A DNA stretch of 64,000 bases from Streptomyces aquilus (GTDB lineage Bacteria; Actinomycetota; Actinomycetes; Streptomycetales; Streptomycetaceae): positions 4,154,001-4,218,000 of the forward strand of contig NZ_CP034463.1 of NCBI RefSeq assembly GCF_003955715.1, in the 5' to 3' direction. The translations under genes and the position numbers were made by a program. Below are positions 34,316 through 42,617 of this stretch, in pieces. The notes below the pieces were generated by a model. That model worked only from the letters and a program-made list of their open reading frames with translations. It was not told where the DNA came from and did not search any database. The first letter of the stretch is position 1; each line of letters starts with the position of its first letter.

Positions 34316-35576
34316 AACCCCGTCCAAAACCCACGACTTCGTGGGCATCGGGCTCGGCCCGTTCAACCTCGGCCTGGCCTGCCTCACCGAGCCCATCGAC
34401 GAACTCGACGGTGTGTTCCTGGAGTCGAAGCCCGACTTCGAGTGGCACGCGGGCATGTTCCTCGACGGCGCCCACCTCCAGACGCCGTTCATGTCGGACC
34501 TGGTCACGCTGGCCGACCCGACCTCGCCGTACTCCTTCCTCAACTACCTGAAGGAGAAGGGCCGGCTGTACTCGTTCTACATCCGGGAGAACTTCTACCC
34601 GCTGCGTGTCGAGTACGACGACTACTGCCGCTGGGCCGCGAACAAGCTGAGCAGCGTCCGCTTCGGCACGACGGTCGCCGAAGTGAGGTACGAGGACGGC
34701 GTGTACGTCGTCACGACGACCGCGGGTGACGTCTTCCGCGCCCGCCATCTCGTCCTCGGCACCGGCACCTCCCCCCACTACCCGGAGGCCGTGCGCGGTC
34801 TCGGCGGGGACTTCTTCCACAACTCCCAGTACATGCAGAACAAGGCGGAGTTGCAGAAGAAGGAGTCGATCACGATCGTCGGTTCCGGGCAGTCCGCCGC
34901 CGAGATCTACCACGACCTCCTCGCCGAGATCGACGTGTACGGCTACCGGCTGAACTGGGTGACCCGCTCGCCCCGCTTCTTCCCCCTCGAATACACCAAG
35001 CTCACGCTGGAGATGACCTCCCCGGAGTACATCGACTACTACCGCGAGCTGCCCGAGGCCACCCGCTACCGGCTCACCGCCCAGCAGAAAGGCCTGTTCA
35101 AGGGCATCGACGGTGATCTCATCAACGAGATCTTCGACCTGCTCTACCAGAAGAACCTCGGCGGACCGGTCCCCACCCGGCTGCTCACCAACTCCGCCCT
35201 GAACGGCGCCACTTACGAGAACGGCACGTACACCCTCTCCTTCCGCCAGGAGGAGCAGGAGAAGGACTACGACCTCCAGACGCAGGGCCTGGTCCTCGCC
35301 ACCGGCTACAAGTACGCCGAGCCCGAGTTCCTGACCCCCGTCAAGGACCGGCTGCGCTACGACACCCAGGGCAACTTCGACGTCGCCCGCAACTACTCGA
35401 TCGACACCACCGGCCGCGGCGTCTTCCTCCAGAACGCCGGCGTGCACACCCACAGCATCACCTCGCCCGACCTGGGCATGGGTGCGTACCGCAACAGCTA
35501 CATCATCCGTGAGCTGCTCGGCACCGAGTACTACCCGGTCGAGAAGACGATCGCGTTCCAGGAGTTCTCCGTATGA
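34299..35576 (+). CDS. desB: Cadaverine N-hydroxylase (FAD/NADPH monooxygenase)
   Basis: The 425-residue flavin N-hydroxylating monooxygenase converts cadaverine to N-hydroxycadaverine. FAD motif [14 protein letters not shown] is near residue 20, NADPH motif [15 protein letters not shown] near 195, and the C-terminal [15 protein letters not shown] is the ATGY motif of this family. The start is a TTG preceded by GGGAGAG, 17 nt inside desA, so coupling is likely. Its last codons overlap desC by ATGA. Confidence 0.92.
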   Translation: MTARPETPSKTHDFVGIGLGPFNLGLACLTEPIDELDGVFLESKPDFEWHAGMFLDGAHLQTPFMSDLVTLADPTSPYSFLNYLKEKGRLYSFYIRENFYPLRVEYDDYCRWAANKLSSVRFGTTVAEVRYEDGVYVVTTTAGDVFRARHLVLGTGTSPHYPEAVRGLGGDFFHNSQYMQNKAELQKKESITIVGSGQSAAEIYHDLLAEIDVYGYRLNWVTRSPRFFPLEYTKLTLEMTSPEYIDYYRELPEATRYRLTAQQKGLFKGIDGDLINEIFDLLYQKNLGGPVPTRLLTNSALNGATYENGTYTLSFRQEEQEKDYDLQTQGLVLATGYKYAEPEFLTPVKDRLRYDTQGNFDVARNYSIDTTGRGVFLQNAGVHTHSITSPDLGMGAYRNSYIIRELLGTEYYPVEKTIAFQEFSV

Positions 35577-36112
35577 CCACCCCCCACACCTTCACCTTCC
35601 GCCCGCTCGACCCGCTCAAGGACGCCGAGCTGCTGCACGGCTGGGTCACCCATCCCAAGGCCGCGTTCTGGATGATGCAGGACGCGAAACTGGAGGACGT
35701 CGAGCGCGCGTACATGGACATAGCCGCCGACGAGCACCACCACGCGCTGCTGGGTCTCGACGCGTACGGCGTCCCCGTCTTCCTGATGGAGAAGTACGAC
35801 CCCGCCCACCGTGAACTGGTGGGCCTGTACGAGCCGTTGCCCGGTGACATCGGAATGCACTTCCTCACCCCCGCGACCGACCGGCCGGTGCACGGCTTCA
35901 CGCGGGCCGTCATCACCGCCGTGCTGGCCCACCTCTTCGAGGACCCGGCCGTCGAGCGCGTCGTCGTCGAGCCGGACGTCTCCAACACGGCCGTCCACGC
36001 CCTCAACGAGGCCGTCGGGTTCGTGCCCGAGCGGGAGATCCAGAAGCCGGAGAAGAGGGCGCTGCTCAGCTTCTGCACGCGCGAGCAGTTCACCAAGGCG
36101 GTGTCCGCATGA
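35573..36112 (+). CDS. desC: N-hydroxycadaverine acyltransferase (GNAT fold)
   Basis: The 179-residue protein is an IucB/RhbD-like acyltransferase that adds succinyl or acetyl groups to N-hydroxycadaverine. Family landmarks are [31 protein letters not shown] and the C-terminal [20 protein letters not shown] acyl-CoA site. It overlaps both neighbours by 4 nt (ATGA). Confidence 0.92.
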   Translation: MTTPHTFTFRPLDPLKDAELLHGWVTHPKAAFWMMQDAKLEDVERAYMDIAADEHHHALLGLDAYGVPVFLMEKYDPAHRELVGLYEPLPGDIGMHFLTPATDRPVHGFTRAVITAVLAHLFEDPAVERVVVEPDVSNTAVHALNEAVGFVPEREIQKPEKRALLSFCTREQFTKAVSA

Positions 36113-37881
36113 GCCTCGCCGACTCCGTCGCCCACCTCTCCCCCGAGCGCTGGGAGCAGGCCAACCGCCTCCTCGTCCGCAAGGCGCTCGCCGAGTTCGC
36201 GCACGAGCGGCTCATCACGCCGGAGGCCACCGCCGACGGCCGCTTCGAGGTCCGCAGCGACGACGGTCTGACCCGGTACGGGTTCACCGCCACGCGCCGC
36301 GCCCTCGACCACTGGCAGGTCGACGCCGACTCGATCTCCCGTCACCGAGACGGCGTCGACCTCCCCCTCGCCGCGCTGGACTTCTTCATCGAGCTGAAGA
36401 ACTCGCTCGGCCTGAGCGACGAGATCCTGCCGGTCTACCTGGAGGAGATCTCCTCCACCCTCTCCGGCACCTGCTACAAGCTCACCAAGCCCCAGATCCC
36501 GGTCGCCGAGCTGGCGCGAAGCGGTTTCCAGGCCATCGAGACCGGCATGACCGAGGGCCACCCCTGCTTCGTCGCCAACAACGGGCGGCTCGGCTTCGGC
36601 ATCCACGAGTACCTGTCGTACGCCCCCGAGACGGCGAGCCCGGTCCGCCTGGTCTGGCTGGCCGCCCACCGCTCCCGCGCGGCCTTCACGGCGGGCGTCG
36701 GGATCGAGTACGAGGCCTTCGTACGGGACGAGTTGGGCGAAAAGACCGTCGAGCGCTTCCACGACACCCTGCGCGCCCAGCGGCTCGACCCCGCCGACTA
36801 CCTCCTCATCCCGGTCCACCCCTGGCAATGGTGGAACAAGCTCTCCGTCACCTTCGCCGCCGAGGTCGCCCGCCGCCACCTCGTCTGCCTGGGCGAGGGC
36901 GACGACGAATACCTCGCCCAGCAGTCCATCCGGACCTTCTTCAACACGACCAGCCCCGAGAAGCACTACGTCAAGACGGCGCTGTCCGTCATCAACATGG
37001 GCTTCATGCGCGGCCTTTCGGCGGCGTACATGGAGGCAACCCCCGCCATCAACGACTGGCTCGCTCAACTCATCGACAACGACCCCGTGTTGAAGTCCAC
37101 GGGCCTGTCGATCATCCGCGAGCGCGCGGCCGTCGGCTACCGCCACCTGGAGTACGAGGCGGCGACGGACCGCTACTCGCCGTACCGCAAGATGCTGGCC
37201 GCCCTGTGGCGCGAGAGCCCGGTGAACTCCCTCCAGGACGGGGAGTCGCTGGCGACCATGGCCTCCCTGGTCCACGTCGACCACGAGGGCAACTCCTTCG
37301 CGGGCGCGCTGATCGAGCAGTCGGGCCTGACCCCGACCGAGTGGCTGCGCCGCTATCTGACGGCGTACTTCACCCCGCTCCTGCACAGCTTCTACGCCTA
37401 TGACCTGGTCTACATGCCGCACGGCGAGAACGTGATCCTGGTCCTCAAGGACGGCGCCGTCGAGCGCGCGATCTACAAGGACATCGCCGAGGAGATCGCG
37501 GTCATGGACGTCGACGCGGTGCTCCCGCCGGCGGTCGAGCGCCTGCGCGTGGACGTCCCGGACGACACGAAGCTCCTGTCCGTCTTCACGGACGTCTTCG
37601 ACTGCTTCTTCCGCTTCCTCGCCGCGAACCTCGCCACCGAGGGAATCCTGGAGGAGGACGACTTCTGGCGGACGGTCGCGGAGGTCACCCGCGCGTACCA
37701 GGCCTCGGTGCCGGAACTCGCCGACAAGTTCCGGCAGTACGACGTGTTCGCCCCGGAGTTCGCCCTGTCCTGCCTCAACCGCCTCCAACTGCGCAACAAC
37801 CGGCAGATGGTGGACCTGGCGGACCCGGCGGGCGCACTCCAGCTGGTGGGCAACCTGAGGAACCCGATCGCCGGGTTCTGA
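36109..37881 (+). CDS. desD: Desferrioxamine synthetase (NRPS-independent siderophore synthetase)
   Basis: The 590-residue IucA/IucC-family enzyme uses ATP to oligomerise and cyclise N-hydroxy-N-succinylcadaverine to desferrioxamines. Conserved blocks are SSTLSGTCYKLTKPQI, EGHPCFVANNGRLGFG (ATP loop), LIPVHPWQWWNKL, FNTTSPEKHYVKTALSVINM and MPHGENVILVLKDG. It is the last gene of the operon, and a hairpin follows 11 nt after the stop. Confidence 0.94.
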   Translation: MSLADSVAHLSPERWEQANRLLVRKALAEFAHERLITPEATADGRFEVRSDDGLTRYGFTATRRALDHWQVDADSISRHRDGVDLPLAALDFFIELKNSLGLSDEILPVYLEEISSTLSGTCYKLTKPQIPVAELARSGFQAIETGMTEGHPCFVANNGRLGFGIHEYLSYAPETASPVRLVWLAAHRSRAAFTAGVGIEYEAFVRDELGEKTVERFHDTLRAQRLDPADYLLIPVHPWQWWNKLSVTFAAEVARRHLVCLGEGDDEYLAQQSIRTFFNTTSPEKHYVKTALSVINMGFMRGLSAAYMEATPAINDWLAQLIDNDPVLKSTGLSIIRERAAVGYRHLEYEAATDRYSPYRKMLAALWRESPVNSLQDGESLATMASLVHVDHEGNSFAGALIEQSGLTPTEWLRRYLTAYFTPLLHSFYAYDLVYMPHGENVILVLKDGAVERAIYKDIAEEIAVMDVDAVLPPAVERLRVDVPDDTKLLSVFTDVFDCFFRFLAANLATEGILEEDDFWRTVAEVTRAYQASVPELADKFRQYDVFAPEFALSCLNRLQLRNNRQMVDLADPAGALQLVGNLRNPIAGF

Positions 37882-37892
37882 CCCCAGAGACA

Positions 37893-37931
37893 GGCGGGCG
37901 CCACGAGGTACGGTCCTTCGTGGCGCCCGCC
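37893..37931 (+). terminator. Hairpin terminator after desD
   Basis: GGCGGGCGCCACGA (37893-37906) pairs perfectly with TCGTGGCGCCCGCC (37918-37931) around an 11-nt loop. It lacks a T-tract but is correctly placed to end desABCD transcription. Confidence 0.75.
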
Positions 37932-37946
37932 GGCTTCATGCCGTCG

Positions 37947-37974
37947 AGGGGCGCGGGGAACTGCGCGACCAGCC
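37947..37974 (+). repeat. Dispersed repeat, copy 2 (28-bp core)
   Basis: AGGGGCGCGGGGAACTGC plus GCGACCAGCC repeats the core of the elements at 31817-31850 and 44446-44479. It lies between the desD hairpin and the hexosaminidase stop. Confidence 0.85.
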
Positions 37975-37994
37975 CCCGCCGGCCCGCAGCCAAA

Positions 37995-39581
37995 CTACGA
38001 CCAAGGCACCTGAGGCGACCGGTAGTAGTTGATCCCCATCGCCTCCCACCGAGCCCCCTGCGCAGCGAGCCGAACCCTGTACCGCTCCCAGTCATGCGTA
38101 CCAACCGCCGACCACCCCAGCTCAGCCACCCCCGCCAGCCTCGGAAACGCCATGTACTCGATGTCGGCGGACGTCACGATCGTCTCCGTCCACAACGGCG
38201 CCTCGACTCCCCGCACAGCCGCGGCGGGCACCCCCGGCAGATAGTCCCCCGGATCCCAGTCGTACGACCGCCGCACCTCCACCAGCCCGGCCCAGTCCTG
38301 ACCCAACGGCGTGTCCGCGGTGTACTTCATGTCGAGGTAGACCCGGTCGGCGGGCGACAGGACGATCCCCGTCCCGTTCTGCGCGGCTTTGGCCACCTGC
38401 GCCTTCTCCTCCGCACTGGTGTCGTCCAGCCCCCAGTACTGCGCCACCGCCCCCTTCGCCGGCGTCGCGCCGGTCAGCTGGTGCCACCCCACCACCGTCT
38501 TGCCGTACTTGGCGACGACCGGCTGCACCCGGTCCATGAACGTGACGTAGTCCTCATGGCTGGTCGAGTGCGCCTCGTCCCCGCCGATGTGCAGATAGCG
38601 GCCGGGCGTGAGCGCGGCGAGCTCCCCGATCACGTCGTCGACGAAGTCGTACGTGAGGTCCTTGCCGACGCACAGCGAGCTGAAGCCGACCTCGGTGCCG
38701 GTGTAGAGCGGCGGCGCGACCCCGTCGCAGTTCAGTTCGGCGTACGAGGCGAGCGCGGCGTTGGTGTGGCCGGGCATGTCGATCTCGGGGACGACCTCCA
38801 GATAGCGCGCGGACGCGTACCGGACGATCTCCTTGTAGTCGGCCTTCGTGTAGAAGCCACCGGGGCCGCCGCCGACCTGCGTCGAGCCGCCGTACGTCGC
38901 CAGGCGCGGCCAGGAGTCGATCGCGATGCGCCAGCCCTGGTCGTCGCTGAGATGCAGATGCAGCTTGTTGACCTTGTAGAGCGCCAACTGGTCGATGTAC
39001 CGCTTGACTTGATCGACGGTGAAGAAGTGCCGGGAGACGTCGAGCATGGCGCCGCGCCAGCCGTAGCGCGGGCTGTCGGTGATCGCCCCGCCCGCGACGA
39101 GCCAGGGCCCCGGCTGCACGGAGCCCTTCTCGCCCTTCGCCGGCAGCAGCTGCCGCAGGGTCTGGACACCGTGGAAGAGCCCGGCGGGCTGCGCGGCGGT
39201 GATGGTGACGCCCTTGGCCCCGCTGTCGAGCCGGTACCCCTCGGCACCGAACGGGCCTTTGGCCAGCCGTAGTTGGATGTCACCGCCGCGCCCCGCGTGC
39301 ACCGGCAGCCGATAGCCCGTGGACGGCCTGAGCACCCCGGCGAGGTACTCGCCGACGCGGCGCGCCTCCCGCGAGTCGTCCACGCCGATCCGGGTCTTCG
39401 CCGTGATGCGGTACGGCGATCCGCCCGGCGTCACCTTCGCGGGCGCCGGAATCACCTGGTCGAGCGGTGTGGCCTCGGCGGGCGCCGGCGCCGCGCCCAC
39501 GGCGAGCGAGCCCACCGCGACCAGCAGCAACGCGCCCAGAACTCGGGTCGTACGGGGAGTCGTTCTGTGGTGCCGTCTCAC
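37995..39581 (-). CDS. Secreted beta-N-acetylhexosaminidase (GH20)
   Basis: The 528-residue protein starts at a GTG with AAGGGGG 5 nt upstream and has a signal peptide (VLGALLLVAVGSLAVGAAPA). A GH20b-like domain is followed by the GH20 TIM barrel. Catalytic landmarks are NKLHLHLSDDQGWRIAID and YLHIGGDEAHSTSHEDY, whose D-E pair carries substrate-assisted catalysis. It releases GlcNAc from chitobiose and related glycans outside the cell. A DasR-like site 28 bp upstream suggests control by GlcNAc. A longer ATG-start frame (39599) is possible but has a poorer ribosome site. Confidence 0.9.
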   Translation of the reverse strand: MRRHHRTTPRTTRVLGALLLVAVGSLAVGAAPAPAEATPLDQVIPAPAKVTPGGSPYRITAKTRIGVDDSREARRVGEYLAGVLRPSTGYRLPVHAGRGGDIQLRLAKGPFGAEGYRLDSGAKGVTITAAQPAGLFHGVQTLRQLLPAKGEKGSVQPGPWLVAGGAITDSPRYGWRGAMLDVSRHFFTVDQVKRYIDQLALYKVNKLHLHLSDDQGWRIAIDSWPRLATYGGSTQVGGGPGGFYTKADYKEIVRYASARYLEVVPEIDMPGHTNAALASYAELNCDGVAPPLYTGTEVGFSSLCVGKDLTYDFVDDVIGELAALTPGRYLHIGGDEAHSTSHEDYVTFMDRVQPVVAKYGKTVVGWHQLTGATPAKGAVAQYWGLDDTSAEEKAQVAKAAQNGTGIVLSPADRVYLDMKYTADTPLGQDWAGLVEVRRSYDWDPGDYLPGVPAAAVRGVEAPLWTETIVTSADIEYMAFPRLAGVAELGWSAVGTHDWERYRVRLAAQGARWEAMGINYYRSPQVPWS

Positions 39582-39608
39582 CTGCGCCCCCTTCGTCATC
39601 CACCCTGG

Positions 39609-39624
39609 ATTGGTGCAGACCACT
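39609..39624. promoter_or_regulatory. DasR-responsive-element-like site upstream of hexosaminidase
   Basis: ATTGGTGCAGACCACT has the TGGT-N4-ACCA inverted repeat of the dre consensus (TGGTCTAGACCA), differing in the centre. It is 28-43 bp upstream of the hexosaminidase GTG, a natural target for the GlcNAc regulator DasR. Confidence 0.6.
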
Positions 39625-39691
39625 GTGCCCGGTGATTCACTGGTAAGGGAAGGGAACGGGCCGTCCGCGACCCCGATGCCAGACTTGCCCC

Positions 39692-40585
39692 ATGGCGGAA
39701 ATCATCCAGAAGGACGGCACGTGGGCCTTCGACGGCGACGCCCTGCGGCTGACCCCGGGACGCGACAAGAACGTCAGCCTGCTCCGCAAGACCCTGGGTG
39801 AACTGGTCGTCCCGCTGGGCGCGTTGGCGGGGATCTCCTTCGAGCAGGGCCGCAGGGCGGGGCGGCTGAGGCTGCGGCTGCGCGACGGCGCCGACCCGCT
39901 GCTGCACGCCACCGGCGGCCGTCTCACCGAGCCCGACGACCCCTACCAGCTCATCGTCGAGTCGGACCGCTACGGCGTCGCCGAGTACTTCGTGGACGAG
40001 GTACGCGAGGCCCTCCTCCTCGACCAGGTCCCGGCGACCCCGGTCACGGAGTTCCTCCTGCCCGGCCCGGCCGTCCCGCTGTCGGTCTCCGCGGGCGACG
40101 GCACCGCGACCTTCGACGGCGAGCGCGTCCGCCTGGAGTGGAACTGGAAGACGGAGGACGCCAAGGCCGCCGCCGGCATCCGCACCCTGCCCCTCACCGA
40201 CCTCGCCGCCGTGGAGTGGCTTCCCGCGGCCGGTCTGGACAACGGCCATCTCCGCTTCACGGTGCACAACGCGCCCAGCAAGGCCCCGGCGAAGTACGAC
40301 CCCCACTCCGTGGAGCTGTGGGGCTTCAAGAAGGACCCGCTGATGGCCCTCGTCGCGGCGGCCGTCCAGGCCAGGCTCCCCCACCCGGCCCGGACGGCCG
40401 CCGTCGACGTACGCAAGGCCCTCGGCACCCGACCGGAAACGCCTTCCCTCCCGGTCGCCCCCGTCGAGGACGGCCACGACGCCCTCCTGCGCCGGCTGCG
40501 CGAGCTCGGCGAGCTGCGCCGCACGGGTGTGCTGACGGACGAGGAGTTCACGCTGGCCAAACAGGCGATCCTGAAACGGATGTAA
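39692..40585 (+). CDS. DUF4429 domain protein with C-terminal SHOCT motif
   Basis: The 297-residue soluble protein carries two copies of a DUF4429-like beta domain (about 5-100 and 120-235; the second has LEWNWKTEDAK and HSVELWGFKKDP) and ends in a SHOCT-type helix pair, LLRRLRELGELRRTGVLTDEEFTLAKQAILKRM region. These proteins are widespread in Streptomyces and of unknown function. CAGACT ends 6 nt before the ATG, consistent with a leaderless transcript. It diverges from the hexosaminidase gene. Confidence 0.85.
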   Translation: MAEIIQKDGTWAFDGDALRLTPGRDKNVSLLRKTLGELVVPLGALAGISFEQGRRAGRLRLRLRDGADPLLHATGGRLTEPDDPYQLIVESDRYGVAEYFVDEVREALLLDQVPATPVTEFLLPGPAVPLSVSAGDGTATFDGERVRLEWNWKTEDAKAAAGIRTLPLTDLAAVEWLPAAGLDNGHLRFTVHNAPSKAPAKYDPHSVELWGFKKDPLMALVAAAVQARLPHPARTAAVDVRKALGTRPETPSLPVAPVEDGHDALLRRLRELGELRRTGVLTDEEFTLAKQAILKRM

Positions 40586-40602
40586 GTCCGTCAAGGACAC
40601 GC

Positions 40603-42174
40603 CTACTTGGCCTTGCGCGCCACCGTGAAGTGGTCGATCCGGTCCCCGGTCTCGGCGATGCCCGACACCTTGAGCTTGGCCCAGTGCCCGCGCGGCGCCG
40701 GTTCCACGTCCACCCGCAGGAACGAGTAGTTGAGGTACCGCACCCGGGACCAGGCGACGGTCTCGTTGACCTTGCCGTCCTTGGTGTTGATGAAGGAGGC
40801 GACGGAGTCGACCTCGTTGAGGTGCCCCTCGTAGGAGTCGGGTGCGGAGAACGCGTAGAGGCTGCGCCCCGCCGCACCGGCCGTCACGTAGACGACACCC
40901 TCGGTCTCGGGGTACGCCGTCTCGCCGATCGGGAGCTTCTTGGCGACCTTGTTCCCCTTGATGACGTCCGTCCGCTCGTACTGGTGGTTGTGGCCGTTGA
41001 TGACCAGGTCCACCGTGTACTTCTCGAACAGCGGCACCCACTCCTGCCGTACGCCGCCCTCGGAGGCGTGCGCGGTGGAGGTGCAGTAGGCGCAGTGGTG
41101 GAAGAAGACGACGATGAAGTCGATGTCGTGCCGGGCCCGGAACTTCTTCAACTGCCCCTCGAACCACGTGGTCTGGGTGCCACCGGAGATACCGAGGTTG
41201 GCGGGGATCTCGTACGACACGTCGTTCGGGTCGAGCGAGATGACCGCGGTGTTGCCGTAGACGAAGGAGTAGACGCCCGGGAGGTGCTTCTTGTCCGGCC
41301 CGTTGTCGGGGAGCGTGAAGCGGGCCTCCTCGCCGCCGTAGCCGTTGGGCGAGTACCAGGCCTCCATGTCGTGGTTGCCGTAACTCACCATCCACGGCAC
41401 CGACTTGGCGACCGACTCGGTCTGGGCGAGGAACTGGTCCCACACCCGGGAGTCGAAGCCGGTGTCGGCGGACTTGCCCTGCCCGGCCGGGTCGGCGTAG
41501 GCGATGTCGCCGGCGTGCAGGTGGAAGACCGGGTTCTGGCCGAGGATCAGGCTGTCGTTGGCGAGGCCGTGGTAGCTGACGCCCTGGTCGCCGAAGGCGG
41601 TGAAGGTGAAGGGCGCCTTGTGGGCGGGGGCGGTGGTGAAGGTGCCGAGGGTGCCGACGAGGTGGGGCGCGGCCGGGTCGAAGCCCTGGTGGCCGACGCC
41701 GTAGTAGTACGTCTTGCCGGGCTTGAGGTGGGTCAGCTTGGCGTGGACGTAGTACTGGGTGTGGTCGGCGCTCGCGCCGACGCCGGTCGGGGTGTAGAGG
41801 CTGCGGACCTCGGCCTCGATCTTGCGGGAGAGGTCCCAGGGGTGGGCGCCGATGCGGATGAAGGGCTTCTTGACGGCGACGGGGACCTGCCACGAGACGG
41901 TCATCTCAGTGCGCGGGTCGTTGCCGTAGGCGAGGTGGCGGCCGAAGGGGGCGACGAGCGAGCCGTCGACCGTCTCGGTGCGCGGGGCGGCCATCGGCGT
42001 GGCCTGGGCGGTGGCGCCGGGCACGAAGGCGCCGCCCGTGACGGCGCCCAGCGTGACCGCGCCGCCCCTGATCATCGTGCGCCGGGAGAATCTGGCGCGC
42101 AGGTACTCGTGCTGCTCGGCCATGCTCATGCGGTCGGCGAGCTGCTCGGGTACGCCCATGCGAGGAATGTCCAT
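40603..42174 (-). CDS. Tat-exported purple-acid-type metallophosphoesterase
   Basis: The 523-residue protein has a twin-arginine signal (FSRRTMIRGGAVTLGAVTGG, cleavage near TAQA around residue 60), an N-terminal fibronectin-like domain (MTVSWQVPVAVKKPFIRI) and a calcineurin-like catalytic domain. All five metal blocks are present: FGDQG, HAGDIAYAD, SYGNHDME, VFFHHCAY and VINGHNHQYER. It should hydrolyse phosphomonoesters outside the cell and release phosphate. ATG 42174 is used; ATG 42159 is an alternative. It is convergent with the DUF4429 gene (17 nt gap). Confidence 0.87.
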   Translation of the reverse strand: MDIPRMGVPEQLADRMSMAEQHEYLRARFSRRTMIRGGAVTLGAVTGGAFVPGATAQATPMAAPRTETVDGSLVAPFGRHLAYGNDPRTEMTVSWQVPVAVKKPFIRIGAHPWDLSRKIEAEVRSLYTPTGVGASADHTQYYVHAKLTHLKPGKTYYYGVGHQGFDPAAPHLVGTLGTFTTAPAHKAPFTFTAFGDQGVSYHGLANDSLILGQNPVFHLHAGDIAYADPAGQGKSADTGFDSRVWDQFLAQTESVAKSVPWMVSYGNHDMEAWYSPNGYGGEEARFTLPDNGPDKKHLPGVYSFVYGNTAVISLDPNDVSYEIPANLGISGGTQTTWFEGQLKKFRARHDIDFIVVFFHHCAYCTSTAHASEGGVRQEWVPLFEKYTVDLVINGHNHQYERTDVIKGNKVAKKLPIGETAYPETEGVVYVTAGAAGRSLYAFSAPDSYEGHLNEVDSVASFINTKDGKVNETVAWSRVRYLNYSFLRVDVEPAPRGHWAKLKVSGIAETGDRIDHFTVARKAK

Positions 42175-42345
42175 GACGACCGAAACTCGTCCCCCCAGGC
42201 AACGAGACGCAAGACGCCGGGTGGCCAAGTCACGAACACGGCCTCATAAGAGATTCAATGTTCTTCTAAGAGTTTCTACAGCACCTCTGCCCGAAATCGG
42301 GCAGGATTCTTGCGAGGCGGCCCCCGATACCCCAGGATCTACCGA

Positions 42346-42603
42346 GTGCACGACGACCTTGTTGATCATCTGACCCGCACCACGCCCCTCCAGCGGGGCG
42401 AGGCGCTGCGGGTGATCCAGGACGTGCTCGCCTACTTCGACGAGACGACCGAGGTGTACGTCCGTCGCCGCCACCGCGAGCTCCAGGCCCAGGGCCTGGT
42501 GAACGCGGAGATCTTCGACCGGATCGAGGCGGACCTGAAATACCGGGCGGTGGCCCCACCGGAGCTCACGCTCCGCCAGCTGCGCCGGATCGTCTACGGC
42601 TAG
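42346..42603 (+). CDS. Small conserved actinobacterial protein upstream of glmS
   Basis: The 85-residue protein begins at a GTG with AGGA 8 nt upstream: VHDDLVDHLTRTTPLQRGEA. It is rich in charged helical sequence (VLAYFDETTEVYVRRRHREL) and ends QLRRIVYG. No known domain is recognised. It ends 14 nt before glmS in the same direction, so it is cotranscribed and may help or regulate GlmS. Function is unknown. Confidence 0.7.
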   Translation: MHDDLVDHLTRTTPLQRGEALRVIQDVLAYFDETTEVYVRRRHRELQAQGLVNAEIFDRIEADLKYRAVAPPELTLRQLRRIVYG

Positions 42604-42617
42604 GAATACGTATACAT

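Noticed and set aside
42265..42290. PhoP-box-like direct repeats upstream of the phosphatase (TGTTCTTCTAA and GAGTTTCTACA)
   Set aside because: They match the GTTCACC-type consensus poorly and point away from the gene they would control.
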